Source: Mariprofundaceae bacterium
GTDB lineage: Bacteria; Pseudomonadota; Zetaproteobacteria; Mariprofundales; Mariprofundaceae
Reading direction: 5' to 3'
NCBI GenBank assembly: GCA_021772895.1
Contig: JAJFLC010000015.1
Location: forward strand, 186,001-250,000
Length of the DNA stretch: 64,000 nucleotides
Both the position numbers and the translations under genes were made by a program. Positions within the stretch are counted from its first letter, which is position 1. Every line of letters starts with the position of its first letter. This document shows positions 44,770 to 54,040 of this stretch, in pieces. The notes beneath the pieces were generated by a model that had not been told where the DNA came from, ran no database searches, and saw nothing but the letters and a program-made list of their open reading frames with translations.

Positions 44770-45156
44770 ATGGAAGAAATGGAACTCGCCGTTCAAGCGG
44801 TCAGCACACCCATGGTTCAAATGTGGATAAACTGGATGCTATTCATTTTCATGGCATCAATCCTGTTTGTTTGGAAACATAAATCCGCACGCATTGTGCT
44901 TGCTTCATTTATTTTAACGCTCCCTGTTGCTCTGCTTATTTTCAATCTCACAAAGTCGGCGCATTTAATTGGAGTTGCCCATATCATGATATGGGGTCCC
45001 CTGGCTTATTTTCTCTTTAAGAGCGATTTAAAAGAGCCTTCTTTTCGGCCTAAAAGTACGTACGGCATCTGGGTTATTTTATTACTGATAACCATCGCAA
45101 TCTCACTTGTCTTCGATGTAAGAGATGCCGTATTAATCATGTTCGGCATGAAATAA
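44770..45156 (+). CDS. Small integral membrane protein, unknown
   Basis: 128 residues with about four hydrophobic segments (WMLFIFMASILFVW; IVLASFILTLPVALLIF; AHIMIWGPLAYFLF; GIWVILLLITIAISLVFDV). I do not recognise a family with confidence. It follows the AraC-type gene by 73 bp with GAGAGG upstream. It could be regulated by that protein, but only position suggests it. It is convergent with the SulP gene, 14 bp apart. Confidence 0.65.
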   Translation: MEEMELAVQAVSTPMVQMWINWMLFIFMASILFVWKHKSARIVLASFILTLPVALLIFNLTKSAHLIGVAHIMIWGPLAYFLFKSDLKEPSFRPKSTYGIWVILLLITIAISLVFDVRDAVLIMFGMK

Positions 45157-45170
45157 CCTACAAAGAGACC

Positions 45171-46715
45171 CTATGCCAACTTATCATCAGCAATATGATA
45201 ATGAGGGTCTTCTTTAATATTCACTTCAACCAGATCGCCTGCTTTCTCAAGTAACTCTTTACACTCTGAGCTTAGATGACGCAGATGCAGGTTTTTTCCG
45301 GCCTTGGTGTATTTCTCCGCCAGATTATCAATCGCTTCAATGGCTGAATGATCAGCCACACGTGAATGGGCAAAATCGATAATCACTTCATCTGGGTCCT
45401 GCTGAGGATCAAACAATTCACCAAAACGATGTGCAGATGCAAAAAAGAGCGGACCGTGCATTTCATAAACACGTTCACCGCTTTCGAGATCCTTGGGTAC
45501 AACATAGATATGTTTGGCATTTTTCCAGGCAAAAACAAGCGCAGTTGCAATCACACCTACAACGACGGCAATCGCAAGATCAGTTAACACAGTCACTACC
45601 GTTACAAGCACCCCGACAAATGCATCTTCTCGGGGGATTTTGTTGAACAGATTAAAGCTCCCCCACTCAAATGTGCCAATGACCACCATGAACATGACAC
45701 CCACAAGTGCTGCCACCGGAATCATCTCAATGAGTGGTGACGCAAAAAGGATAAAACTAAGGAGAAAAAGCGCTGCTGAAATACCAGAGAGATTACGCAA
45801 ACCACCCGATGAGATATTGATCATGCTCTGCCCAATCATGGCACAACCACCCATGCCACCAAAAAAACCGGTGACAATGTTGGATGTCCCCTGCCCAATA
45901 CAGACCCGGTTACCTTGTCCACGTGTATCGGTCATTTCATCAATCACACTCATCGTCAGTAACGATTCAATCAAACCAATTGCAGCCAAAATGATGGCAT
46001 ACGGAAAGATGATATAGAGCGTTTCAAAAGTCATCGGTACATTCGCAATATGGAATGGCGGAAGTCCACCTCCAATACTGGCAATGTCACCGACTGTTTT
46101 TGTATCAAGACCACCCAAAATCACCACAGCAGCAATACCAACAATCGCCACTAAGCCTGCAGGCACAACACGTGTTAATTTAGGTAGAAAATGCATGATC
46201 AACATGGTGGCAATCACCAAAGATAACATCAGTAACATTTCAGTTGAAACCAACCAATCACCGGATAGCCAGCCCCATTTCCCTTCTGGTGTCGAAGTCT
46301 GAAACTGTGGAATCTGGGCAAGAAAAATCACAATAGCCAAACCATTTACAAAACCCAACATGACGGGAAAAGGTACCATGCGAATAAACTTACCCAGTTT
46401 GCAAAGGCCAAAGATAATTTGAAAAACACCCATCAATACGACGGTTGCAAAAAGATATTCAACACCATGATCAGCGACAAGCGCCACCATCACCACAGCC
46501 AACGCGCCCGTTGCACCGGAGATCATGCCAGGACGACCACCAATCAGTGCCGTAATCAAACCAACCATAAATGCCGCATACAGCCCCACCAGCGGATCGA
46601 CACCTGCTACAAATGCAAAAGCCACAGCTTCTGGCACCAGTGCCAGCGCCACTGTCAGACCCGACAGGACATCATCTTTCACGCCAGCGGCGTGTTTATA
46701 ATAGAGTGCAAACAT
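45171..46715 (-). CDS. SulP-family anion transporter with STAS domain
   Basis: 514 residues from the ATG at 46715 ([19 protein letters not shown]), which has GGAG 7 bases upstream; the track starts 12 codons earlier. Sulfate_transp domain: [64 protein letters not shown]. The C-terminal STAS domain starts around residue 405 ([16 protein letters not shown], then [18 protein letters not shown]). SulP proteins carry sulfate, bicarbonate or organic anions; the ion here is not determined. ApaH lies upstream in the same direction, 73 bp away. Confidence 0.92.
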   Translation of the reverse strand: MFALYYKHAAGVKDDVLSGLTVALALVPEAVAFAFVAGVDPLVGLYAAFMVGLITALIGGRPGMISGATGALAVVMVALVADHGVEYLFATVVLMGVFQIIFGLCKLGKFIRMVPFPVMLGFVNGLAIVIFLAQIPQFQTSTPEGKWGWLSGDWLVSTEMLLMLSLVIATMLIMHFLPKLTRVVPAGLVAIVGIAAVVILGGLDTKTVGDIASIGGGLPPFHIANVPMTFETLYIIFPYAIILAAIGLIESLLTMSVIDEMTDTRGQGNRVCIGQGTSNIVTGFFGGMGGCAMIGQSMINISSGGLRNLSGISAALFLLSFILFASPLIEMIPVAALVGVMFMVVIGTFEWGSFNLFNKIPREDAFVGVLVTVVTVLTDLAIAVVVGVIATALVFAWKNAKHIYVVPKDLESGERVYEMHGPLFFASAHRFGELFDPQQDPDEVIIDFAHSRVADHSAIEAIDNLAEKYTKAGKNLHLRHLSSECKELLEKAGDLVEVNIKEDPHYHIADDKLA

Positions 46716-46787
46716 CAAATAACTCCGGGGATGGTTAAAAAAGGAACGCAATCATGCCAAAAAACAGTGTAAATAACACCGAAAAGA

Positions 46788-47621
46788 TCAATGATGTGGC
46801 TGACACGCCTCGCATTTCACTGAAATAATTTCAGGCACTTCGCAATCCAAACGGGCCAGTGTCATCCTGCCACCCCAAACACAACCCGAATCCAAGCCCA
46901 ACACATGGGGCTGATCTGTGACAAGCCCTTTGGCAGCCCAATGACCATAAACCACCCGACATTGATCCCGCCATGCAAGATGTTGATGTGCAAACCATGG
47001 TTTTTCTCTGGATAATGGTGGCTGACCAGAACGAACGCCCCAATCAAACTCACCGTCCTGCGTACAGTAACGGGTTCGGGTCAATACAGCAGCATTAAAC
47101 AATGCCCGTTTTGGATCATCCTTTTCAGGCTCTACACTTGGGAAATTTTGATGGTGTAATTTCTGACAAAATTTCTTCCACCCATCACTTTGCAGCTTTT
47201 TCTCAACCTTTTTTGCCCGCCGTTTGATTTTTTTTAGTTTCCAGGCCGGATGCAAACCCGCATGTACCATACACCAGTTCAATGCTTCATCATGATGAAA
47301 TAGAGGTCTGTGCCTAAGCCACTCTACCAACTCATTTTTATCCGGTGCCTGTAGCAGCTCATCGAGTGTGTCACGTTCATAAGCGCGTTTACCACCTGCT
47401 GCATGCTCCAGCAGATGCAAGTCATGATTGCCCAGCACCGCCACACAGGCATCACCCAATGATTTTAGATAACGGAGAACCTTTAACGAATCCGGCCCCC
47501 GGTTCACCAAATCTCCGACACACCAAAGTTTGTCTTTTGCCGGATCAAATGCGACCTTCTTCAGCACCTTTTTTAAGGGTTTATAACAGCCTTGAATATC
47601 ACCGATCGCGTAGACAGCCAT
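46788..47621 (-). CDS. apaH: Symmetrical diadenosine tetraphosphatase
   Basis: 277 residues from the ATG at 47621 (MAVYAIGDIQGCY). Metallophosphatase motifs: GDIQGCYKPLKKVL, LWCVGDLVNRGPDSLKVLRYLKSLG, VLGNHDLHLL. The C-terminal HQHLAWRDQCRVVYGHWAAKGL and LGLDSGCVWGGRMTLARLD are specific to ApaH. It hydrolyses Ap4A to two ADP and can remove Np4 caps from RNA. The region around residues 110-140 is unusually lysine-rich (KLKKIKRRAKKVEKK). Confidence 0.93.
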   Translation of the reverse strand: MAVYAIGDIQGCYKPLKKVLKKVAFDPAKDKLWCVGDLVNRGPDSLKVLRYLKSLGDACVAVLGNHDLHLLEHAAGGKRAYERDTLDELLQAPDKNELVEWLRHRPLFHHDEALNWCMVHAGLHPAWKLKKIKRRAKKVEKKLQSDGWKKFCQKLHHQNFPSVEPEKDDPKRALFNAAVLTRTRYCTQDGEFDWGVRSGQPPLSREKPWFAHQHLAWRDQCRVVYGHWAAKGLVTDQPHVLGLDSGCVWGGRMTLARLDCEVPEIISVKCEACQPHH

Positions 47622-47756
47622 CAACGCCAAACTTCATTCAAAAAATTCATTTCCATAGCGTATCAAGATGGAGCATGTAATAAAAGTTGAAAGCCTTTTC
47701 ACATCACTGACTTTCAATCCTCATACTTTCCAGTTAATCTATGTTGCTATGGGAAT

Positions 47757-50300
47757 TTGGGTATGCGCATAGAGGCGGAAAAAGAATTGATCCAATCCGG
47801 TATCATTTCTGCCGATGATATTCACACGGCCAAATTAAAAAGCCGTAGTAACCGTGTTTCGATTTTATTAAATTTGTTAGAAAACCGTTCAGCACAAAGC
47901 TGTGATGCCATCGCAGAAAGCTTGGCACAACACTATAAAATACCTCTGCTTTCAATGAAAAAAATCACCCCTCCCCAACACATGATGGAAAAATTCAACC
48001 CCAAACAAGCCAGGAAATTGCACTTTTTGCCTATCTCAGAACATGGCGGTCAGATTGTTATTGGCATGGTAGATCCACTCGACCTCAATTATAACGATGA
48101 AATTTGTGCAATTTTCCAAAAGACCATTCAGCCCGTGTTTATCAGCATGAGTGATTTTGAGCGCAACTATTATCGTTTTTTCAGAAAGGGTGTCTCTCTA
48201 CCCGCAGCAAATCCAACATTAATGGATACGGCCGCATTGAAAAAAGTATTTCTGAATAGTGATGAACCTGAGATCTCCAATGACGAAAAAGCCAGCATCG
48301 CAAAAAAGTTTGCAACCACGATCATTTCCAAGGCCTTGGCGAGCAAGGCATCGAGTTTCTGCATTGAACCACAACATGAGCTCTCGCTTGTAAACCTTTC
48401 ACTCGATGGCACCGATTACAATCTGTTTAAATTTTCTGCTTCGCATCATAAAGCCATGATTGATGCCATGATGCGCATGGCAAAAATTGATCCTCCTAAA
48501 CATGAAGGCATCGACTTGTTCAGTCGTTGCCAGATTAAATATCGGGAACAACAGTACATTCTTGCTTACAATTTTCGCCAAACACCCACAGGCGAACAGG
48601 TCATTGTTCACATCATTGATCCACTGCTAAATAACCTAACCATAGAAGATATGGATTTACCCACTCAAGCGCTCGAGCAACTCAAACAAACGTTGGAACA
48701 ACCCGGGGTTATTCTTGTCACCGGTCCCAGCGGCTCTGGAAAATCCACCAAACTTCAGGCGATAACACGCTACTTAGCCACGCAGGATAAAGATATATTT
48801 ACCATCGAGGATATCGTTGGCTTTAAAATTGAAGGTGTGAGGCAGTTTCAGGTAAAACCTCATGGCCCTTCCAAAACAAAAATTCTGAAAGCCCTACAGG
48901 CAAAAAAAGCCAATGTTATCGTGATTGATGAAGTTGATAGAGAATCACTTCCTGCGGTACTTGATGCGGCTGACGGCGGCGCTCTCGTCCTGCTTTCAAT
49001 CAGCGCGCCTGACATCAATGAAGCTATGTCCACGCTGCTGCGTGCAGGTAGTCCACGCTCAAGGATCGCTGCATCGCTTAAACTGGTCTCGACTTATAAA
49101 GTCATCCGAACACTTTGTCCCGGCTGTAAAACCACAGCCAACATTCACCCGACAACAAAAACGCAATGGCAGATTCCGGAACATTTGAAATTTCAGACAG
49201 GAAACGGCTGTAGTGCATGTGACAACAAAGGTTATCATGGAACACTCAACCTCAGCGAACAGCTTGCGATCAGTGAATCTATTGCGGCACTGATCGAACA
49301 TGGTGCCTCAGGCCCTGAAATATTTGAGGCCGCAAGATCCGAGGGCATGTTAACGCTGATCGAGCAGGGTTTTAACAAAGCCATTGATGGTACAACAGCT
49401 CTGGAGGAAGTGCTTGCCGCAGTGCCATGCCATGAAATGTTTTCACTTAAAGGGCGAATGCGAATGGGCCGTGTCATGCCATTAAATGAGCTTAGAGCCT
49501 CACCGGTTGTAACCCCAAGGCCTTTCAAGGAAAAGAATACACCACCAAAATCAACAGTAGAGAAAGCGCATCTCCCGGCTACCGAAGTGGATCGGCCTAT
49601 TACCTTAACAAACCTGCCTGCGTTTACTGAAAAGAAAGCTGAAATTATCAAAGAGGCAGAAAAACCAGCCCTCCAGCCAACAGAGCTTATAACACGAGCG
49701 CCTGAGCGTAATGACAAAGCCAACATTCTTCTCGTTGATGATTCACATGTCACACTTGAATTCACGCGTCACATTCTTGGAGTATCCGGGTATTTCAATG
49801 TAGATGTCGCCGATACAGCCAAAAAAGCATTGGAGATGTTACAGAACAAACAGTATCACCTTGTGATTACCGATCAGGAGATGCCAGAGCAAACCGGGCA
49901 GGAGTTTATTGATTTTATCCGCAAACACCCATCACTCAACAATGTTGGAACGATCCTGTTAACCGGGAATCTGAATGAAATGTCGGCACTGGAAAGTGGT
50001 GCAGATGGTTATATTGCCAAACCGACGGACCCGGAACTTCTGGTTGCACGTGCCAAATCGATTTCTGATATCTACAAACGTCTATCGAGTACCTCATCAA
50101 AACCTGAGCCTCCAACTTTCATGCAAACACCGGATGCTGCTTCCGGTGATGCTGGTAAAGTGAAATTCACAGAAAAAGACATGGCAAAAATTTCAGGTTT
50201 GGAGTTGGATATTCCTTCGAGTAGTAACCCTGCACCCGCCGTACAGGATGAAGTCGAAGAGGACGATGATTCATCCGAATTCGACAGCCTGTTTAAATAG
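47757..50300 (+). CDS. Diverged PilB/GspE-type ATPase fused to a response-regulator receiver
   Basis: 847 residues. The N-terminal MshEN-like domain (about 1-135) leads to a PilB/GspE ATPase with intact Walker A (GPSGSGKSTK), Walker B-like VIVIDEVDRES, and a zinc tetracysteine (CPGCK, then CSACDNKGY). The histidine box of active secretion ATPases (usually STLHTND) is replaced by LLSISAPD, and the aspartate box is IEDIVGF. A 90-residue linker follows, then a receiver domain from about residue 655 (ILLVDDSHVTLEF, phosphoacceptor in VITDQEMPE, TGNLNE, AKPTD) and an acidic tail. No pilus gene is nearby. It may be a signalling or motility component with altered ATPase activity (inference). Confidence 0.88.
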   Translation: MGMRIEAEKELIQSGIISADDIHTAKLKSRSNRVSILLNLLENRSAQSCDAIAESLAQHYKIPLLSMKKITPPQHMMEKFNPKQARKLHFLPISEHGGQIVIGMVDPLDLNYNDEICAIFQKTIQPVFISMSDFERNYYRFFRKGVSLPAANPTLMDTAALKKVFLNSDEPEISNDEKASIAKKFATTIISKALASKASSFCIEPQHELSLVNLSLDGTDYNLFKFSASHHKAMIDAMMRMAKIDPPKHEGIDLFSRCQIKYREQQYILAYNFRQTPTGEQVIVHIIDPLLNNLTIEDMDLPTQALEQLKQTLEQPGVILVTGPSGSGKSTKLQAITRYLATQDKDIFTIEDIVGFKIEGVRQFQVKPHGPSKTKILKALQAKKANVIVIDEVDRESLPAVLDAADGGALVLLSISAPDINEAMSTLLRAGSPRSRIAASLKLVSTYKVIRTLCPGCKTTANIHPTTKTQWQIPEHLKFQTGNGCSACDNKGYHGTLNLSEQLAISESIAALIEHGASGPEIFEAARSEGMLTLIEQGFNKAIDGTTALEEVLAAVPCHEMFSLKGRMRMGRVMPLNELRASPVVTPRPFKEKNTPPKSTVEKAHLPATEVDRPITLTNLPAFTEKKAEIIKEAEKPALQPTELITRAPERNDKANILLVDDSHVTLEFTRHILGVSGYFNVDVADTAKKALEMLQNKQYHLVITDQEMPEQTGQEFIDFIRKHPSLNNVGTILLTGNLNEMSALESGADGYIAKPTDPELLVARAKSISDIYKRLSSTSSKPEPPTFMQTPDAASGDAGKVKFTEKDMAKISGLELDIPSSSNPAPAVQDEVEEDDDSSEFDSLFK

Positions 50301-52083
50301 TTTTCCCCGTGTCACTGACACATCGCTCACCACCCTGTTCTGCCACTTCTTCCTGCATCACAGACTTATCTTTTCCTTCTGATGTTTCTTCTGACATTCC
50401 TTCGGATCCTGTTTCAATGTCTCTGTCACCCTCTGATCCCTCATCCGTTACAGATGTTTCAAGGGTCACGAGACACTGTGAAAAAGTGTAAAGACTGTTT
50501 TGTCCTTTCACACTGTAATTGACAATACGTTCAATTTTTTTCATCAACTCAACCAATGCAAGCATATGGCGTACAGCCAGTTTCCCGGATGTCCCAGCTC
50601 TTAGAAGTTTTGTTTTCACCTGTTCATAACTGCGTTCCAGATGATCAAGCGTCACGGCTTCCTGAATCAAGGTCTCTTTATCACTTGCCGATTCCTGAAC
50701 ACTCTCCAGAATTGAAATCGCAAGCCGCCTGTTCTCTAGCAGCATCTCATCAACACCTTTCGAAATAGAAGATACTTTTTTACTCTGCTGCTGATCAATA
50801 TCCTGAGCCAGTTCACCTACATCAGAAAAATACCGGGTTGCAGCCATCGAAAGCGGCAATGCTTCTGCCACCTCTTCCGGAAGATCTGAACGTCGTAGTT
50901 CGGAGGCAAAATTAGCCACTGCATCAATCAATTGATCCATAACAAAACGATCAATTTTCAATCTTGGGCTCAGGCTTGCCTCAGTATTGATGGCATCTTC
51001 CGCCATTCGAATTGAAATACTCTGAATACGCTCAAGCTCTTTAATCAGTGCTTCATGTGCCAATGAAGGTGTACCCATCAAGGTACGATCCAGATATTTA
51101 GGTCGTGCCTCATCTTCTTCTGCTGCTCTAAATTGGTTTTTCAGAAAGCTCACCAGCTTTTGGGTCAACGGCCATAGCAGTGCGACCCCAAGCAAGTTAA
51201 ACAGCGTATGAAAAAGTGCCAGAAAAGTCGCGGGTCCTCCCGCCATCGCCATGTTTTGATCGATCCATTCAATCGCAATCAGTATCAATGGCAAAATGAG
51301 CAAAGCAGCCACGCCAGTGACTACATTGAAGATCACATGCGCTGCCGCCACGCGCCGTGCATTCGGTGTTGCGCCGATAGCAGCCAGTGCCGCTGTTGAT
51401 GTGGTTCCAACATTGGCACCAATCACCATGCATGCAGCAGCAGGAAGCGCAATGACACCGCCAGCAGCCGCAGTTAATGTCATCGCAATCGCAGCACTGG
51501 AAGATTGCATAATCAGCGTCATCACAAAGCCTACACCCACAAACACCATCAGCCCCGTGATACCGCCTTCCTGAAGTGCATCCAATACAATCAGATTATC
51601 AAGCCCTGTAAAACCTGATTTCATCAAATCAATACCCAGAAAAAACAATCCAAACCCTGCAATAGCTTTGCCCATCGCCGGATAACGGCCATGTTTGGCA
51701 AACAACGTCATCAGCATACCGATGCCAATCGCAGGCAATGCAAATGTTTTGATATGAAACCCAAATCCGATAATGGCAACCAGCCAACCCGTCATCGTTG
51801 TTCCAAGGTTGCTGCCATAAGCCACTCGAATCGCCTGTTTCAAGTTGAGTAAACCCGCATTCACAAAACCAATCGTTGCTACGGTGACCGCACTGGAGGA
51901 CTGCACCATCGATGTGATCAAAGCACCCGAGAGAATACCGCGCAACGGCGTCCGGGTTGAACGCTTCAGGATTTTGCGCAAAGACTTACCCGCCGATAGT
52001 TTCAGTCCATCGGTCATCATTTGCATACCGAGCAGAAAAAGTCCGATGCCACCGGCAAGACCGGTAAGAACCTGCCAAGTCAA
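50293..52083 (-). CDS. Na+/phosphate cotransporter (NptA/PhoU-domain type)
   Basis: 596 residues beginning at TTG with AGGAGG 5 bases upstream. Two Na_Pi_cotrans repeats contain the hallmark QSSSA motifs (TSMVQSSSAVTVATIGFV and LIMQSSSAAIAMTL). After about eight membrane segments (to about residue 310) a PhoU-like helical domain follows (KELERIQSISIRMAEDAI), and an acidic Ser/Glu-rich tail. It imports phosphate with sodium, or exports it. The final 8 bp overlap the end of the convergent PilB-like gene. Confidence 0.92.
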   Translation of the reverse strand: MTWQVLTGLAGGIGLFLLGMQMMTDGLKLSAGKSLRKILKRSTRTPLRGILSGALITSMVQSSSAVTVATIGFVNAGLLNLKQAIRVAYGSNLGTTMTGWLVAIIGFGFHIKTFALPAIGIGMLMTLFAKHGRYPAMGKAIAGFGLFFLGIDLMKSGFTGLDNLIVLDALQEGGITGLMVFVGVGFVMTLIMQSSSAAIAMTLTAAAGGVIALPAAACMVIGANVGTTSTAALAAIGATPNARRVAAAHVIFNVVTGVAALLILPLILIAIEWIDQNMAMAGGPATFLALFHTLFNLLGVALLWPLTQKLVSFLKNQFRAAEEDEARPKYLDRTLMGTPSLAHEALIKELERIQSISIRMAEDAINTEASLSPRLKIDRFVMDQLIDAVANFASELRRSDLPEEVAEALPLSMAATRYFSDVGELAQDIDQQQSKKVSSISKGVDEMLLENRRLAISILESVQESASDKETLIQEAVTLDHLERSYEQVKTKLLRAGTSGKLAVRHMLALVELMKKIERIVNYSVKGQNSLYTFSQCLVTLETSVTDEGSEGDRDIETGSEGMSEETSEGKDKSVMQEEVAEQGGERCVSDTGKTI

Positions 52084-52305
52084 TCAAGCCTCCTAAAAAG
52101 TAAGTTATAATCAGCCAAAGGACACACTTATAAGTGTAGATTCACTTGCAGCGACAATCAATCTCATTTCAAATCAACATCCTAATAAATGATATGTTTT
52201 TGATAAAATTTGCAGATTATTTTCCTTAGATAAAAACATCCGTGTTCAAAATTCATATCATGAAGCCGCACTTGCATCACCCTTCTTTCTGTCATAGAAG
52301 CCTGC

Positions 52306-52848
52306 ATGGCTATTAAATCAACCATTTTCAAAGCTGATATTCAGATCACTGATCTGGATCGGCATTATTATCAGGATCACGCCCTCACACTCGCCCGCCA
52401 TCCATCAGAGAATGATGAACGTATGATGTTGCGCCTGCTGACCTTTGCCCTGCATGCCAGTGATAGCATGCGCTTCACCAAAGGGCTGAGCAGTGAAGAT
52501 GAACCTGAATTGTGGCAAAAAAGCCTGAGTGATGAAATTGAAATCTGGATTGATCTTGGTCAACCCGATGAAAAACGTATTCGCAAAGCCTGCGGACGGG
52601 CAAAACAGGTTTTCATCTATACCTATCATTATCGCAGTGCCATTGTCTGGTGCCAACAGATTCAAAAAAAACTTGCTCGCTTTAATAATCTATCCATCAT
52701 TGTGATTCCTGATGAATCCATGCAACAGATGGGTGCGTTGTCTCAACGAACCATGCAATTACAATACACCATTCAGGATGCAGAAATCCTGTTAAGCGAC
52801 GGTGAGACTTCTGTCAGCATCGAACCTGAAAAACTGTTCTCCAGTTAA
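52306..52848 (+). CDS. yaeQ: YaeQ family protein
   Basis: 180 residues, normal length. MAIKSTIFKADIQITDLDRHYYQDHALTLARHPSENDERMMLRLLTFALHA is the start of the family; LWQKSLSDEIEIWIDLGQPDEKRIRKACGRAKQVFIYTYHYRS holds the PD-(D/E)XK-like core (E-I-W-I-D-L-G-Q-P). The fold suggests a nuclease relative, but the role in the cell is not settled. It is divergent from the Na/Pi gene and convergent with rdgC. Confidence 0.93.
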   Translation: MAIKSTIFKADIQITDLDRHYYQDHALTLARHPSENDERMMLRLLTFALHASDSMRFTKGLSSEDEPELWQKSLSDEIEIWIDLGQPDEKRIRKACGRAKQVFIYTYHYRSAIVWCQQIQKKLARFNNLSIIVIPDESMQQMGALSQRTMQLQYTIQDAEILLSDGETSVSIEPEKLFSS

Positions 52849-52883
52849 ATAACACCTAAATACCTGCCTAAAACGTTTTGATC

Positions 52884-53828
52884 TTATTGCGCCACTTGCG
52901 TTTCAATGTCATCGCGATCAGTCGTATTCAATGCACCCAACACGGCAGGGATAAACCCGGCCAGTTCCGCAGACATCATTGAAAAATCAGCGTCAAACTG
53001 GGCCAGTTGATCACCACCGGCATCGGCTTGTTCCAACAATTCATCATCATAACGAATCCGGCGAATAGAGAGATCATCATGTAATACAAATGAAAGTTTC
53101 TCCTGCCAATTCATGGCCATGCGATGCACCCGCTTACCTGTCGAGAGATGGGCACGGATCTCACTGGATGCGACATCCACATGTTTGCAACGAATAACAC
53201 TGGTGGATTCACCCGCCGCCCGTAATTCACATTCATCTTCAATATCAAAACCTTCCGGAAGGTTCTCTTCGTTCAATAACCATTGAGTCATCGCCGATTC
53301 AGGTGAAATATTGGTCTGCGGTAGCACCACATTCAGTGTGCCAAGCGTTTTACGAAGCAACATGATCAGCTCTTCAGCTTTTTTTGCTGAAGCCGCATTC
53401 ACAATCAACCAGTCATTTTTTGCATCGGACTTGTTTACATCAATATAGGCATAGGTATGGCTCGCTTTGACCAGAGCACGCGGCAACAGCTCGTTCATCA
53501 GCTGATCCTTGATATCAGTACGCTCCTTGCGTCCAACAGGCCGTCCTGCTTCCTGCTCGATCTCAAATGCTTTCTCCTCCACCAACTCACGCACCAGTGA
53601 GGCAGGCAGCACCTTATCTTCACGTCGCAGGCAAATCATTAGCTTGCCATCCGTCTCATGCACAAGCATCTGCCCATCCAAACCCAAAGGTCTGGACCAG
53701 CCTTCACATGAAAGTTCCATCTGCCCACAGCTTCGGGCCTTGCGGCTCTCCAAGGCTTCGTGCAACTGCTGTCCCGTCATTTTGAATGACGCTTCAAAAC
53801 GATAAAAATGAATGTTTTTAAACCACAT
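52884..53828 (-). CDS. rdgC: Recombination-associated protein RdgC
   Basis: 314 residues from the ATG at 53828 (MWFKNIHFYRFEASFKMTGQQL), the standard RdgC start; the track runs 30 codons further upstream. RdgC forms a ring on DNA and limits RecA activity. Other family segments: LEAALE-like SRKARSCGQMELSCEGWSRPLG, LLPRALVKASHTYAYID, and TNISPESAMTQWLLNEENLPEGFDIEDECELR. A hairpin with a T-tract lies only 33 bp upstream on the coding strand, so the promoter must be very close or expression may be attenuated. Confidence 0.94.
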   Translation of the reverse strand: MWFKNIHFYRFEASFKMTGQQLHEALESRKARSCGQMELSCEGWSRPLGLDGQMLVHETDGKLMICLRREDKVLPASLVRELVEEKAFEIEQEAGRPVGRKERTDIKDQLMNELLPRALVKASHTYAYIDVNKSDAKNDWLIVNAASAKKAEELIMLLRKTLGTLNVVLPQTNISPESAMTQWLLNEENLPEGFDIEDECELRAAGESTSVIRCKHVDVASSEIRAHLSTGKRVHRMAMNWQEKLSFVLHDDLSIRRIRYDDELLEQADAGGDQLAQFDADFSMMSAELAGFIPAVLGALNTTDRDDIETQVAQ

Positions 53829-53860
53829 GGAATGTATATCCTGTAAAAGAGATGAATAAC

Positions 53861-53888
53861 AATAAAACAGGCTCACCAATGAGCCTGT
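53861..53888 (-). terminator. Hairpin with T-tract in front of rdgC
   Basis: ACAGGCTCA-(4)-TGAGCCTGT forms a perfect 9-bp stem; on the minus strand TTTTATTG follows. It lies between the norB terminator and the rdgC start, pointing toward rdgC. It is either a second terminator for the nor operon or an attenuator in the rdgC leader. Confidence 0.6.
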
Positions 53889-53972
53889 CCAACGCGGAAT
53901 GTAGCAAAGCATCCGCACAGCACAACTGCTCTTTGTTATTCATTTGAAAAACCACAATAAAAAGAAGCAAAC

Positions 53973-54016
53973 AAAAAATGAGGCCCCTGATAACAATTTC
54001 TTAATCAAGGGCCTCA
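53973..54016 (-). terminator. Terminator of the nor operon
   Basis: TGAGGCCC(T/C)TGAT-loop-ATCA-GGGCCTCA is a long stem 25 bp after the norB stop, followed on the minus strand by a T-rich tract (TTTTTTG). A strong intrinsic terminator. Confidence 0.8.
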
Positions 54017-54040
54017 CTATTTATCGAAGCAAGTTACGAG

